NCBI RefSeq assembly: GCF_005311025.1
Contig: NZ_CP031747.1
Location: 2,478,954-2,542,953 of the forward strand
Source of the DNA: Alcaligenes faecalis
Lineage (GTDB): Bacteria; Pseudomonadota; Gammaproteobacteria; Burkholderiales; Burkholderiaceae_B
Length of the DNA: 64,000 nt
Direction of reading: 5' to 3'
Made by a program: the position numbers and the translations under genes. How positions within the stretch are numbered: the stretch's first letter is position 1; the number at the start of each line of letters is the position of its first letter. This document shows, one piece after another, positions 36,768-45,498 of this stretch. The notes under the pieces were generated by a model that worked only from the letters and a program-made list of their open reading frames with translations, made no database searches and was not told where the DNA came from.

Positions 36768-37736
36768 TCAATCCATACGGATGCCCGCACGCTCGATAAC
36801 CGTGGCCCATTCAGCCCGTTCACGCTGGGCGTAAGCCTGGAATTCATCGGGCGTCATGGGCATGGGTTCCACCCCCATCTCGCGAATACGCTGGTCCAGC
36901 TCGGGCGTTTTCAGGGCCTGCATCAAGTCCTGGCTCAAGCGTTGACGGGCGCCTTCGTCCATCTTGGGTGGGCCCACCAAACCTTGCCAGGCATAGGCAT
37001 AGAAGTCGGCAATACCCGCTTCGGCCATGGTTGGCACATCAGGCAACAGACTGCTACGCTCGGGCGTGGCAACCGCCAGCACTCGCAGTTTGCCGGCCTT
37101 GATGTTGGATAGCGCTGCGGCGGAATCCACAAAGGACATATCCACCTGGCCGCCCAGCAAATCCTGAATGGCGGGTGCGGCTCCCTTGTAAGGAACGTGC
37201 ACGATCTTGGTGTCCGTGCGCTGCTTGAACATCTCCAGAGCCAAATGGTGTGGAGAGCCACTGCCAGCGGACGAGGACGTCAGCTTTTCAGGCTGTTTAC
37301 GCGCTGCTTCCAGCAGATCGGCCACGGTTTTATAGGGCGACTCCTGTGGCACTGCCAGCATCAGGGGGAAGCGGGCCAGACCGCCCACATAGGTGAAGGC
37401 AGCCGGGTCGTATTGCAGCTTGCTGTACAAAGAGGAGTTAAAGGCCAGCGTGCCCGAATCAGCCGTGCCTACGGTATAGCCATCGGGCTTGGCATTGCTG
37501 ACGTAGGTTGCGCCAATAATGGTGGCGGCCCCCGGTTTGTTTTCCACAATCAAGGTCTGGCCCAGGCTGCTTTCCAGCTGCTTGGCGACCAGCCGGGCAA
37601 TCACATCTGAACCGCCACCTGCGGGATAAGGGACTACCCAGGTGACGGCAGACTGGGGCCAGTCTGCTGCCAAGGCCGTTCCTGTCAGGCTGGCGCTTAG
37701 CAACAGCACACCGGCTCCAAAGTTCTTCCAATGCAT
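36768..37736 (-). CDS. Tripartite tricarboxylate transporter (Bug) receptor
   Basis: Periplasmic Bug-family receptor of 322 residues. The signal peptide MHWKNFGAGVLLLSASLTGTALA is followed by the family start VTWVVPYPAGGGSDVIARLVA, then ENKPGAATIIGATYV and HVPYKGAAPAIQDLLGGQVDMSF. Such receptors bind carboxylates or amides. No TctA/TctB membrane genes are adjacent, so it is an orphan receptor, as is common in Alcaligenaceae. It is convergent with the Crp/Fnr gene. Confidence 0.92.
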   Translation of the reverse strand: MHWKNFGAGVLLLSASLTGTALAADWPQSAVTWVVPYPAGGGSDVIARLVAKQLESSLGQTLIVENKPGAATIIGATYVSNAKPDGYTVGTADSGTLAFNSSLYSKLQYDPAAFTYVGGLARFPLMLAVPQESPYKTVADLLEAARKQPEKLTSSSAGSGSPHHLALEMFKQRTDTKIVHVPYKGAAPAIQDLLGGQVDMSFVDSAAALSNIKAGKLRVLAVATPERSSLLPDVPTMAEAGIADFYAYAWQGLVGPPKMDEGARQRLSQDLMQALKTPELDQRIREMGVEPMPMTPDEFQAYAQRERAEWATVIERAGIRMD

Positions 37737-37760
37737 GATGTCTCCTCCATGCGTGTAGAC

Positions 37761-37783
37761 AGCGCTTTTGGCGCTATTTTTTT
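37761..37783 (+). terminator. Hairpin with T run upstream of the Bug gene
   Basis: AGCGC (37761-37765) pairs with GCGCT (37771-37775), followed by ATTTTTTTT on the plus strand. It could stop rightward read-through before yggS, or form a leader structure of the Bug mRNA. Confidence 0.45.
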
Positions 37784-37793
37784 TAAGTTTTAA

Positions 37794-37811
37794 GCATCCC
37801 GTCCGGGATGC
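37794..37811 (-). terminator. Hairpin after yggS
   Basis: GCATCCCG pairs perfectly with CGGGATGC around two bases. It lies downstream of yggS on the minus strand and is followed there by TTAAAACTT. Confidence 0.55.
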
Positions 37812-37870
37812 GCAGAGACATTATGCGCGGACAGGCCTGCACAGGGCATTAGTAACGATGCGGATATCGA

Positions 37871-38575
37871 TTAGCTGTAATCGCGTGCGCCAAACAGGGC
37901 CGAACCCACTCGCACTTCAGTGGAACCTTCCTGAATCGCCAGCTCGAAATCCCCGCTCATGCCCATGGACAGGCCTTGCACCTGTTCATGGCCCAACTCC
38001 ACCAGACGATCGCGCCACTGGCGCAGGCTGGCAAAGCAGGCGCGAACTGCCTGGGGGTCATCGCTATTGACGGCCATGGTCATCAGACCACGGACCTTCA
38101 AGGTATCGAGCGAACGCAGGGACTGCATGAAAGCGGGCAGTTCTTCAGGTGCCAAACCAAATTTGCTGGGCTCGGGCGAGGTCTTGACCTGGATCAGCAC
38201 GTCCAGGCTACGCTGCTCGTGTTGCAGGTGTCGATCCAGGGCCTGAGCCAGGGACAAACGGTCCAAAGACTGTACTTCGCTGGCTAAGCGTGCAATATCT
38301 TTGGCCTTATTGCTCTGCAGATGGCCTATCATCACCCACTGCACCGCGCGATCGGCCAGCTCTGCCTGCTTGTCTCGAATCTCCTGAACCTTGTTCTCGC
38401 CCATTCGCGACAGGCCCAAATCCAGGGCTTGAGCCAGCACGGGCACAGGAAAGGTTTTGCTTACCGGTAAAAGAGCCACCGCATCAGCAGGGCGGCCGGC
38501 CTGCAAGCAAGCCTGTTCGATACGTTGGCGCAATTGCGCCAAGCGACCAGAAAGGGAAGAGTCAGAAGAAGCCAT
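37871..38575 (-). CDS. yggS: YggS family PLP homeostasis protein
   Basis: A 234-residue PLP-binding protein of the PLPBP/YggS family, which buffers free pyridoxal phosphate and affects amino acid balance without a known catalytic reaction. The start MASSDSSLSG at 38575 was chosen because the upstream frame does not look coding. The PLP lysine is K40 (LLPVSKTFP). GENKVQEI, HLQSNKAK, VRGLMTM and LSMGMSGDFELAI are all conserved. It is divergent from gdhA. Confidence 0.95.
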   Translation of the reverse strand: MASSDSSLSGRLAQLRQRIEQACLQAGRPADAVALLPVSKTFPVPVLAQALDLGLSRMGENKVQEIRDKQAELADRAVQWVMIGHLQSNKAKDIARLASEVQSLDRLSLAQALDRHLQHEQRSLDVLIQVKTSPEPSKFGLAPEELPAFMQSLRSLDTLKVRGLMTMAVNSDDPQAVRACFASLRQWRDRLVELGHEQVQGLSMGMSGDFELAIQEGSTEVRVGSALFGARDYS

Positions 38576-38769
38576 CAATGCACACGCACCCAGATAAAAC
38601 CATCGCAAACGCTGCAAACACAACAGCGGCCATTTCCGATAGCATAACTGTTGCACACGGCCACCGCTAAGCCCATCCACAGCGTGTTTGCCAGGTTCTG
38701 CGTCTGTGCGCAATCACACGTCTTCACTGTGTACTCGTATCCCGTTTCCCCAACCTTATCGAGGAGCTC

Positions 38770-40059
38770 ATGACAGATCGTCCCACCCATGCTTTGCCGT
38801 CATACCTGAACGCCGACGACGTCGGCCCGTGGGGTATTTATCTCGAACAAGTGGAGCGAGTCACTCCGTATCTGGGCAAACTGTCCCGATGGGTTGAAAC
38901 ACTCAAGCGCCCCAAGCGCACGCTGATTGTCGACGTACCCATTGAACTGGATAACGGCACCGTGGCCCACTTCGAGGGCTACCGCGTTCAGCACAATACT
39001 TCCCGTGGCCCAGGCAAGGGCGGCGTGCGCTACCACCAGGATGTCACCCTGTCCGAAGTGATGGCTCTGGCTGCCTGGATGTCGATCAAATCGGCTGCCG
39101 TGAACCTGCCATTTGGCGGTGCCAAGGGCGGTATTCGTATTGACCCGCGCAACCACTCCCAAGCCGAACTGGAGCGCATCACCCGCCGCTACACCAGCGA
39201 AATCGGTGTGATTATTGGCCCCAACAAGGACATTCCAGCCCCGGACGTGAACACCAACGCCCAGACCATGGCCTGGATGATGGACACCTACTCCATGAAT
39301 GTCGGTGGCACCAGCACCGGCGTGGTCACCGGCAAGCCTGTCTCCCTGGGCGGTAGCCTGGGCCGTGTGGAAGCCACTGGCCGCGGCGTGTATACCGTGG
39401 GTTGTGAAGCGGCCCGCGACGCCGGTATCGACCTGAATGGCGCCCGCGTCATTGTGCAAGGCTTCGGTAACGTGGGTGGCACCGCTGCCCGCCTGTTCCA
39501 GGAAGCCGGTGCCAAGGTGCTGGCCGTACAGGATCACACCGGCACGGTATACAACCCCAACGGTCTGGACGTACTGGCCTTGCTGAACCACATGGAACAG
39601 CACAAAGGTCTGGCCGGAGCGCCCAATGCCGAGGCCATTTCCAACGAAGACTTCTGGCATATCGAAACCGATCTGCTGATCCCGGCCGCGCTGGAAGGCC
39701 AGATCAACAAGAACAATGCCGACCGCATCCGCGCCCGCATTGTGATCGAAGGCGCCAACGGCCCCACCACCCCGGAAGCCGACGACATCCTGAACGACAA
39801 GGGCGTGATCATTGTTCCGGACGTGGTGGCCAACGCCGGTGGCGTGACCGTGTCCTACTTCGAGTGGGTCCAGGACTTCTCCAGCTTCTTCTGGACCGAG
39901 GACGAGATCAACAACCGTCTGGAAATGATGATGCGCTCGGCCTACACCACGGTGGCGGCAGTTGCCAAAGAGCACAACGTCACCTTGCGTACCGCTGCCT
40001 TTATCGTGGGTTGCGCCCGCATTCTGGAATCTCGTCAGGTACGCGGCCTGTATCCATAA
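38770..40059 (+). CDS. gdhA: Glu/Leu/Phe/Val dehydrogenase (glutamate dehydrogenase)
   Basis: A 429-residue dehydrogenase that interconverts glutamate and 2-oxoglutarate plus ammonia. The start has GAGGAG upstream. [14 protein letters not shown] and the catalytic-lysine segment [12 protein letters not shown] lie in the N-terminal domain, and the Rossmann motif [13 protein letters not shown] in the C-terminal domain. The length fits the small hexameric class, usually NAD-dependent. A terminator follows, so it is probably monocistronic, though an amino acid importer begins just downstream. Confidence 0.94.
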   Translation: MTDRPTHALPSYLNADDVGPWGIYLEQVERVTPYLGKLSRWVETLKRPKRTLIVDVPIELDNGTVAHFEGYRVQHNTSRGPGKGGVRYHQDVTLSEVMALAAWMSIKSAAVNLPFGGAKGGIRIDPRNHSQAELERITRRYTSEIGVIIGPNKDIPAPDVNTNAQTMAWMMDTYSMNVGGTSTGVVTGKPVSLGGSLGRVEATGRGVYTVGCEAARDAGIDLNGARVIVQGFGNVGGTAARLFQEAGAKVLAVQDHTGTVYNPNGLDVLALLNHMEQHKGLAGAPNAEAISNEDFWHIETDLLIPAALEGQINKNNADRIRARIVIEGANGPTTPEADDILNDKGVIIVPDVVANAGGVTVSYFEWVQDFSSFFWTEDEINNRLEMMMRSAYTTVAAVAKEHNVTLRTAAFIVGCARILESRQVRGLYP

Positions 40060-40067
40060 GATCATAA

Positions 40068-40096
40068 GGCGGCGTACCCGGTTTATGCCGCTTTTT
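40068..40096 (+). terminator. Terminator of gdhA
   Basis: GGCGGC pairs with GCCGCT-side bases across a 12-base loop, followed by TTTTT at 40092-40096. Confidence 0.7.
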
Positions 40097-40218
40097 ATGA
40101 GCAAAATACAGCGCTTGTGCAAAAAAAACAGGGGGAAAGCGGTAGAATCGGGGCATCCAGGATATGACACCCGTATGAAACCCTTACCCCCTTTCTCTTT
40201 GACCGCAAGGACGTTGCT

Positions 40219-40998
40219 GTGAATAACAATGACCTGAACGCGGCGGTCCAGGTACGCGACATCCACAAACGCTTTGGCACCAACGAGGTGCTCAAGGGTA
40301 TTTCCCTGCAAGCTCACAAGGGCGATGTGCTCTCCATTATTGGAGCTTCCGGCTCGGGCAAGAGTACCCTGCTGCGCTGCATTAACCATCTGGTCGTCCC
40401 CGATCAGGGCGAAATCCAGATCGGCAATGACATTTTGCGCAGCCATCGCAATCGCAAGGGCATTTGCCAGACGGACAATCCGCGCCTGCTGGAACAAGTC
40501 CGCGCCCGCTTGGGGATGGTGTTTCAGAACTTCAATCTGTGGTCGCACCGCACGGTGCTGCAAAACGTCACCGAAGGCCCCATCCATGTCAAAGGCCGCC
40601 CGGCCCGTGAAGCGGCTGAATACGCCCGCGAACTGCTGGGCAAGGTGGGCCTGAGCAACAAATGCGATGCCTACCCGGCCGAACTGTCCGGTGGTCAGCA
40701 GCAGCGCGTGGCCATTGCCCGTGCCCTGGCCATGGACCCGGATGTCTTGCTGTTTGACGAACCGACTTCGGCGCTGGACCCGGAAATGGTGGGCGAAGTA
40801 CTGCGTGTGATTCGTCAGCTGGCCCAGGAAGGCCGCACCATGATCCTGGTCACCCACGAAATGAATTTTGCGCGTGACGTCTCTTCCGAGACCATTTTCA
40901 TGCACAACGGCCTGATTGAAGAACGTGGCCATCCCAAAGATCTGTTCGATAGGCCACAATCCGAGCGTCTACAGCAGTTTCTACAACCAATGCAGTAA
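40219..40998 (+). CDS. hisP: Polar amino acid ABC transporter ATP-binding protein (HisP-like)
   Basis: A 259-residue ATPase of the polar amino acid importer family. It starts at GTG with AAGGA eight bases upstream. Walker A is GASGSGKST at 42-50, the signature is ELSGGQQQRVAIARAL and Walker B is LLFDEPTSALDPE. An insert after NDILRSH (about residues 70-90, NRKGICQTDNPRLLEQ) matches HisP-type ATPases. It is first in the operon ATPase-receptor-permease-permease-asparaginase. Confidence 0.95.
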   Translation: MNNNDLNAAVQVRDIHKRFGTNEVLKGISLQAHKGDVLSIIGASGSGKSTLLRCINHLVVPDQGEIQIGNDILRSHRNRKGICQTDNPRLLEQVRARLGMVFQNFNLWSHRTVLQNVTEGPIHVKGRPAREAAEYARELLGKVGLSNKCDAYPAELSGGQQQRVAIARALAMDPDVLLFDEPTSALDPEMVGEVLRVIRQLAQEGRTMILVTHEMNFARDVSSETIFMHNGLIEERGHPKDLFDRPQSERLQQFLQPMQ

Positions 40999-41087
40999 GA
41001 TCATCGCTTCGTGAATACGACACCGGCTGGAAAACCAGCAGGGCCAATACGGCTCTGACCAGCCTATCCACAAAGGAGAGCCAGACC

Positions 41088-41897
41088 ATGAGTTTCCTCA
41101 GCAAGACCCTGATCTGTGCCAGCCTGGCCCTGTTGGGCTCCCAGGCTGCAATGGCAGACACCCTGAAAATCGGTACCGAAGGCGGTTACCCACCATGGAG
41201 CATGGTGGACGCAGCCGGTAAAGTCACCGGCTTTGACGCCGACGTGGGCGCTGCCCTGTGCAAGGAGCTGAACAGCGATTGCAAATTCATCGTGCAAGCC
41301 TTTGACAGCCTGATTCCTTCGCTGGATGCCAAACGCTTTGACCTGATCATCTCGGGCATGTCCTACACCCCCGAGCGTGCCAAGCGCGTGAATTTCAGTA
41401 TTCCTTACGCCGTTGAAGACGCCATTTTCGTTCTGCCCAAGAACAGTGAACTGGTCGGTGCCGACAACGAACAAGCTATTTTTGATGGTCTGGCTGGCAA
41501 AACCATTGGCGTTCAAGGTGGCACCACTCACGGCGCTTTCCTGTCCAAGAAAGCCCCCAAGACCACCGTCAAGAACTACGAGACCCTGGACCAGATGCAA
41601 ATCGATCTGGACGCCGGTCGTCTGAACGGCACCTTTGCCGACCTGACCTCCCAGTCCAAATTCCTGCATAAAGTCGGCGAGGACAACTTTGCCCTGTCCA
41701 AGCTGGTCATCAAAGGCTCTTCCGACCCTGAAACTCTGGGTTATGGCATTGCCGTCGGTATTCACAAAGACAATGCAGAACTGAAAGCCAAGGTTGACGC
41801 TGCCCTGTGCAAGCTGATCGACGATGGCACCGTCAAGACCGCCAGCGAAAAGTGGTTTGACATCGACATCGCCAACTACGAGATCTGCAAGAAATAA
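41088..41897 (+). CDS. Polar amino acid ABC transporter receptor (HisJ/ArgT-like)
   Basis: Periplasmic SBP_bac_3 family receptor, 269 residues, with AAGGAG before the start and the signal peptide MSFLSKTLICASLALLGSQAAMA. The mature part has TEGGYPPWSMVDAAGKVTGF, DADVGAALCKEL and MSYTPERAKRVNFSIPY, typical of the Lys/Arg/Orn/His receptor group. The ligand within polar or basic amino acids cannot be fixed from sequence. The Cys pair (CKELNSDC) probably forms a disulfide. Confidence 0.93.
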   Translation: MSFLSKTLICASLALLGSQAAMADTLKIGTEGGYPPWSMVDAAGKVTGFDADVGAALCKELNSDCKFIVQAFDSLIPSLDAKRFDLIISGMSYTPERAKRVNFSIPYAVEDAIFVLPKNSELVGADNEQAIFDGLAGKTIGVQGGTTHGAFLSKKAPKTTVKNYETLDQMQIDLDAGRLNGTFADLTSQSKFLHKVGEDNFALSKLVIKGSSDPETLGYGIAVGIHKDNAELKAKVDAALCKLIDDGTVKTASEKWFDIDIANYEICKK

Positions 41898-41915
41898 GTC
41901 GAGAAGTACCACTTG

Positions 41916-42629
41916 ATGCTAGAGACCATTTTTAATGTGCTGCGCGAAGGCTGGGGCTGGATGTTCCTTCGCGGAGCAGCAATGACCTTGCTGATCTCCG
42001 TTTTGGGCATGGCCCTGGGCGTAGTCATTGGGATTACAGGAGCCAGCATCAAGACCAACGGGCCACGCTGGCTGCGTGGCCCCGTTAGCCTGTACACCAC
42101 GGTTGTTCGCAGTATCCCCGAGCTGCTCATCATCTACCTGCTGTTTTTTGGCTCGGTCCAAGTCGTCTCCGATCTGGCCGATTTCATGCGCATGGAAGAT
42201 GTGATGACGCGCTGGTTCCCCGCACTGGTCGGCATTTTGGCCATTGGCCTGATTGCAGGCTCGTACAGCGTGGAAGTGTTTCGCGGTGCCTTGCAAGCCA
42301 TTCCCGAAGGCCAGATCGAGGCCGCCAAAGCCATTGGCATGTCCCCCTGGCAGCGCCTGCGCCGCATTATCCTGCCGCAAATGTTCTGGTACGCCCTGCC
42401 CGGCGCCAATAACGTCTGGCAAACCGCACTGAAAGACACGGCTCTGATCTCCCTGGTGGGTCTGGTCGAGATCATGCGGGCCGCGACCCTGGGAGCCGCC
42501 AACACGCGCGAACCCATGGCCATGTACCTGATTGCAGGCGTGCTTTATTTTCTGATTGGTGCCTGTAGTCAGGCCCTGTTTTTGCTGGCCGAACGCTATA
42601 CCGGCAAAGGCATGAGAGCCCAGGCATGA
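41916..42629 (+). CDS. hisQ: Polar amino acid ABC transporter permease (HisQ-like)
   Basis: A 237-residue inner membrane permease with five or six helices. The EAA loop reads EAAKAIGMSPWQRLRRIILPQ (about residues 135-155), which docks on the ATPase. The ATG at 41916 was preferred to the TTG just before it. The stop overlaps the start of the second permease by four bases (ATGA). Confidence 0.94.
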   Translation: MLETIFNVLREGWGWMFLRGAAMTLLISVLGMALGVVIGITGASIKTNGPRWLRGPVSLYTTVVRSIPELLIIYLLFFGSVQVVSDLADFMRMEDVMTRWFPALVGILAIGLIAGSYSVEVFRGALQAIPEGQIEAAKAIGMSPWQRLRRIILPQMFWYALPGANNVWQTALKDTALISLVGLVEIMRAATLGAANTREPMAMYLIAGVLYFLIGACSQALFLLAERYTGKGMRAQA

Positions 42630-43309
42630 TTGATCTGGAATTATTCAATACCACCGTCGAAACCCTGTTCAAGGGGTTCGGCATGAGCGTCTATATCGGT
42701 CTGTGGGGCATTGTGCTGTCGCTGTTCATCGGCCTGTCACTGGCCCTGATGCGCCAGTCCCATAGCCGCATTTTGCGCAGCTTTGCCTTTAGCTACAGCA
42801 CGGTATTTCGTGGCACCCCATTGCTGGTGCAGTTGTTCCTGCTGTACTACGGTGTGGGCACCCTGAGTTTTGTAAAGGACTCACCCACGTTGTGGTGGCT
42901 GTTCAGCGACGGCATGCGCTGCGCGATTCTGGCCATTGGCCTGAACAGTGGCGCCTACGTCAGTGAAGTCTTCCGGGGCGGTTTTCAGGCTGTGCCAGTG
43001 GGCCAGATCGAGGCAGCCAAGTCCATCGGCATGTCCGCCTGGATGCGCTTTCGTCGCGTGGCGTTTCCTTTGGCGATTCGCCAGGCCTTGCCCGCATACA
43101 GCAATGAAATTGTGCTGGCCATCAAAGGCACCAGTCTGGCCTCGACCATTGCCGTCATGGACCTGACCGGTCATGCCAAACGCTTGATGAACCAGAACTA
43201 CGCCATCATCGAGACCTTTGTTATTGCGGGTCTGCTGTACCTGCTGATCAACTTTACCCTGCTATCGGTGGTGCACCTGGTCGAGCGCTGGTTGAAAGTG
43301 CGCCGTTAA
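42626..43309 (+). CDS. hisM: Polar amino acid ABC transporter permease (HisM-like)
   Basis: A 227-residue inner membrane permease, partner of the HisQ-like protein. The EAA loop reads EAAKSIGMSAWMRFRRVAFPL and FSYSTVFRGTPLLVQLFLLYYG is the conserved family segment. Overlapping starts and stops show tight coupling. It is followed 63 bases later by an asparaginase gene. Confidence 0.94.
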   Translation: MIDLELFNTTVETLFKGFGMSVYIGLWGIVLSLFIGLSLALMRQSHSRILRSFAFSYSTVFRGTPLLVQLFLLYYGVGTLSFVKDSPTLWWLFSDGMRCAILAIGLNSGAYVSEVFRGGFQAVPVGQIEAAKSIGMSAWMRFRRVAFPLAIRQALPAYSNEIVLAIKGTSLASTIAVMDLTGHAKRLMNQNYAIIETFVIAGLLYLLINFTLLSVVHLVERWLKVRR

Positions 43310-43372
43310 ACCGGCGCCACCCCAGGCTCTCCGCACCCCCTAGCGCAACAACTGGACGCGGAGCACCCTCAC

Positions 43373-44362
43373 ATGCCGACTCGCCCCAAACTGGCCCTGG
43401 TAGGCACCGGCGGCACCATTGCCGCCACAACCCAATCCAATCTTGGTCTGACGGACTACGACATCACCCAGGGCGTAGAAACGCTATTGCAAGCCGTGCC
43501 CGGTATCACCGAGCTGGCCGATCTGGAATGCCATCAGATTTTCAACGTGGACAGCCGGGCCATGGGCTCGCTGATGCTGCTGGAGCTGTCCCACAAGCTC
43601 AATGCTCTGCTCGCACGACCGGACATCAACGGCGCGGTCATTACCCACGGCACCGATACGCTGGAAGAAAGCGCTTTTTTCCTGCACCTGACCCTGAAAA
43701 CCGACAAACCCGTGGTTATGGTGGCGGCGATGCGCCCGGCTTCGGCCTTGAGTGCCGACGGTCCACTGAATCTGTATCAGGCCGTGCAAGTAGCCTGCTC
43801 TTCGCTGGCACAGGATCAAGGTGTACTGGTACTGCTGAACGACCAGATACACAGCGCTCGTTTCCTGAGCAAACAACACACCACTCAGACCAGCGCCTTC
43901 GGTTCACCCGATGCCGGCCCCTTGGGTCTGGTTGCAGGCGGGCAGCCGCGTTTCATGATGCGTACGCTGCTGCCCCATACGCACAGCAGCCTGTTCGATG
44001 TGCGCTCTTTGCACAGTCTGCCTAAAGTGCAGATTTTTTATGATCACCCCGATACTTTGGCCGAACTGTACCGCCACGCAGCACAAAGCGGTGTGCAAGG
44101 CATTGTGGTGGCGGCGACTGGCAACGGCAGCCTGACCCCCGGAGCCTTGGAAGGTGTCAGCCGGGCACACCGACTAGGCGTGGTGTGTGTGCGGGCTTCT
44201 CGCATCCATGCAGGACCTGTGACAGACAGTGCGTATGACCAGGATCACAACACCATTGCCGCGCATTACTTGCCTGCTCAAAAGGCCCGAATTTTATTAA
44301 TGCTGTGTCTGGCTGCTCAACTGGAGCACGATGAGATAGAGGCGGCTTTCCGCGACTATTAA
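43373..44362 (+). CDS. ansA: L-asparaginase, type II family without signal peptide
   Basis: A 329-residue asparaginase that releases ammonia from asparagine (and often glutamine). The first catalytic motif GTGGTIAATTQ places the nucleophile at Thr15, and the second motif is THGTDTLEESAFF. Unlike the periplasmic E. coli AnsB it has no signal peptide, so it acts in the cytoplasm, presumably on amino acids brought in by the adjacent ABC importer. A short GC-rich gap of 63 bases separates it from the permease; GGAG lies near the start. Confidence 0.9.
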   Translation: MPTRPKLALVGTGGTIAATTQSNLGLTDYDITQGVETLLQAVPGITELADLECHQIFNVDSRAMGSLMLLELSHKLNALLARPDINGAVITHGTDTLEESAFFLHLTLKTDKPVVMVAAMRPASALSADGPLNLYQAVQVACSSLAQDQGVLVLLNDQIHSARFLSKQHTTQTSAFGSPDAGPLGLVAGGQPRFMMRTLLPHTHSSLFDVRSLHSLPKVQIFYDHPDTLAELYRHAAQSGVQGIVVAATGNGSLTPGALEGVSRAHRLGVVCVRASRIHAGPVTDSAYDQDHNTIAAHYLPAQKARILLMLCLAAQLEHDEIEAAFRDY

Positions 44363-44475
44363 GGTTCGGGCTTTCGCCGTTGTCGCTTGGACACGCTGGC
44401 TAAGTAACGGCCAGGGGCGGCAAGGCTGGCTGTGGCTGTTCGGCAATAGCGTACTCAAGCGCAATGCCAATAGGC

Positions 44476-45402
44476 TCAAGCCAATTCCAGCTGCCGCTGA
44501 CTGCTGAGGCGTCTTTGCTCACCCGTTATGGGGTCCACAAAGGCAATGTGCCGAGCCAGCAACTGCAAGGGCTGGCTGAAATCGTCCGCGTCACGCTCCG
44601 GCAAAAGCTCAGGGTAGAACACATCATTGATAATAGGTGCCCCCAGGCTGCTCAAATGCACGCGTAACTGGTGCTTGCGGCCACTTTTGGGACGCAGGCG
44701 GTACAAGGCCAGCTCCTGACCCTGCTCATCCTGCCAGTGGCGTTCGCAAATAATCTCGGTGCTGCTGTTGGGCTCGCCCTCAACCTCACACATGACAAAC
44801 TTGCCGGGCACTTCTTTCATGCAGCTGCTGTACAGCAGCCCATTTGCCAGCTTTTCCTGAAACGGCGCGACCGCTTCATATTCTTTCTCGATCCCGCCCT
44901 GCTGAAACAGGGACTGGTAGGCCCCGCGAGCCGCAGGATCACGACAAAACAGCAAGATACCCGCCGTTTCCCTGTCCAGCCTGTGAATGGGGCTGATGCC
45001 ATCCTCTCCGAAGTCCCGCCGCAGACGAGTCAGCGCGGTTTCGTACAAGTAGCGACCGCCCGGCGTTGTAGCCAGAAAGTGCGGCTTGTCCACAGCAATC
45101 AGACGCTCATCCGCGTATAGAACGGGCATATCGAAAGGGACGACCGCTTCGTTTTCCACCATGCGGAAGTACCATAACCAACGATCGGGCTGATAAGGCG
45201 AACCAAAATGTTGCGGCACCCCGTCCTGATCCAGAATGTCGCCTCGTGCCAGCCTGTCCAACAGAATCTCGGGGCTGACATGGGGGAAGCGTTCCAGCAA
45301 GAACTCCTCCAGCAAGTTCCAGTGCCCGCGCGGGCACCATACTTTGCTGGGGCTGACCCCACCGCGCGAAGGGACAGGCGGCGCACTTGTTGTTGGTGTC
45401 AT
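44476..45402 (-). CDS. RluA-family pseudouridine synthase
   Basis: A 308-residue RNA pseudouridine synthase. The catalytic motif is HRLDRETAGILLF, with the Asp as nucleophile, followed by SLFQQGGIEKEYEAV and the C-terminal KSGRKHQLRVHLSSLGAPIINDVFY. An N-terminal region (about 25-65) resembles a reduced S4-like RNA-binding domain. The target site (rRNA or tRNA) cannot be assigned. The start MTPTTSAPP at 45402 was chosen over a GTG-type start four codons upstream. Confidence 0.92.
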   Translation of the reverse strand: MTPTTSAPPVPSRGGVSPSKVWCPRGHWNLLEEFLLERFPHVSPEILLDRLARGDILDQDGVPQHFGSPYQPDRWLWYFRMVENEAVVPFDMPVLYADERLIAVDKPHFLATTPGGRYLYETALTRLRRDFGEDGISPIHRLDRETAGILLFCRDPAARGAYQSLFQQGGIEKEYEAVAPFQEKLANGLLYSSCMKEVPGKFVMCEVEGEPNSSTEIICERHWQDEQGQELALYRLRPKSGRKHQLRVHLSSLGAPIINDVFYPELLPERDADDFSQPLQLLARHIAFVDPITGEQRRLSSQRQLELA

Positions 45403-45422
45403 TACAAAAACCAAATAGAAAA

Positions 45423-45445
45423 TGGCCCGCTATTGCAGCGGGCCA
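45423..45445 (-). terminator. Terminator of the TAXI-TRAP operon
   Basis: TGGCCCGCT (45423-45431) pairs perfectly with AGCGGGCCA (45437-45445) around ATTGC. On the minus strand it is followed by TTTTCTATTT. Confidence 0.8.
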
Positions 45446-45498
45446 GACATCCAGAGCCATCAGTGTACTACCAGCCACCCTCAGGGCGGCTGGCTCGC

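Noticed and set aside
38800-40959. A 719-codon open frame on the minus strand opposite gdhA and the HisP-like ATPase
   Set aside because: It is a reverse-frame shadow of two well-supported genes, crosses the gdhA terminator, and has no recognisable motif.
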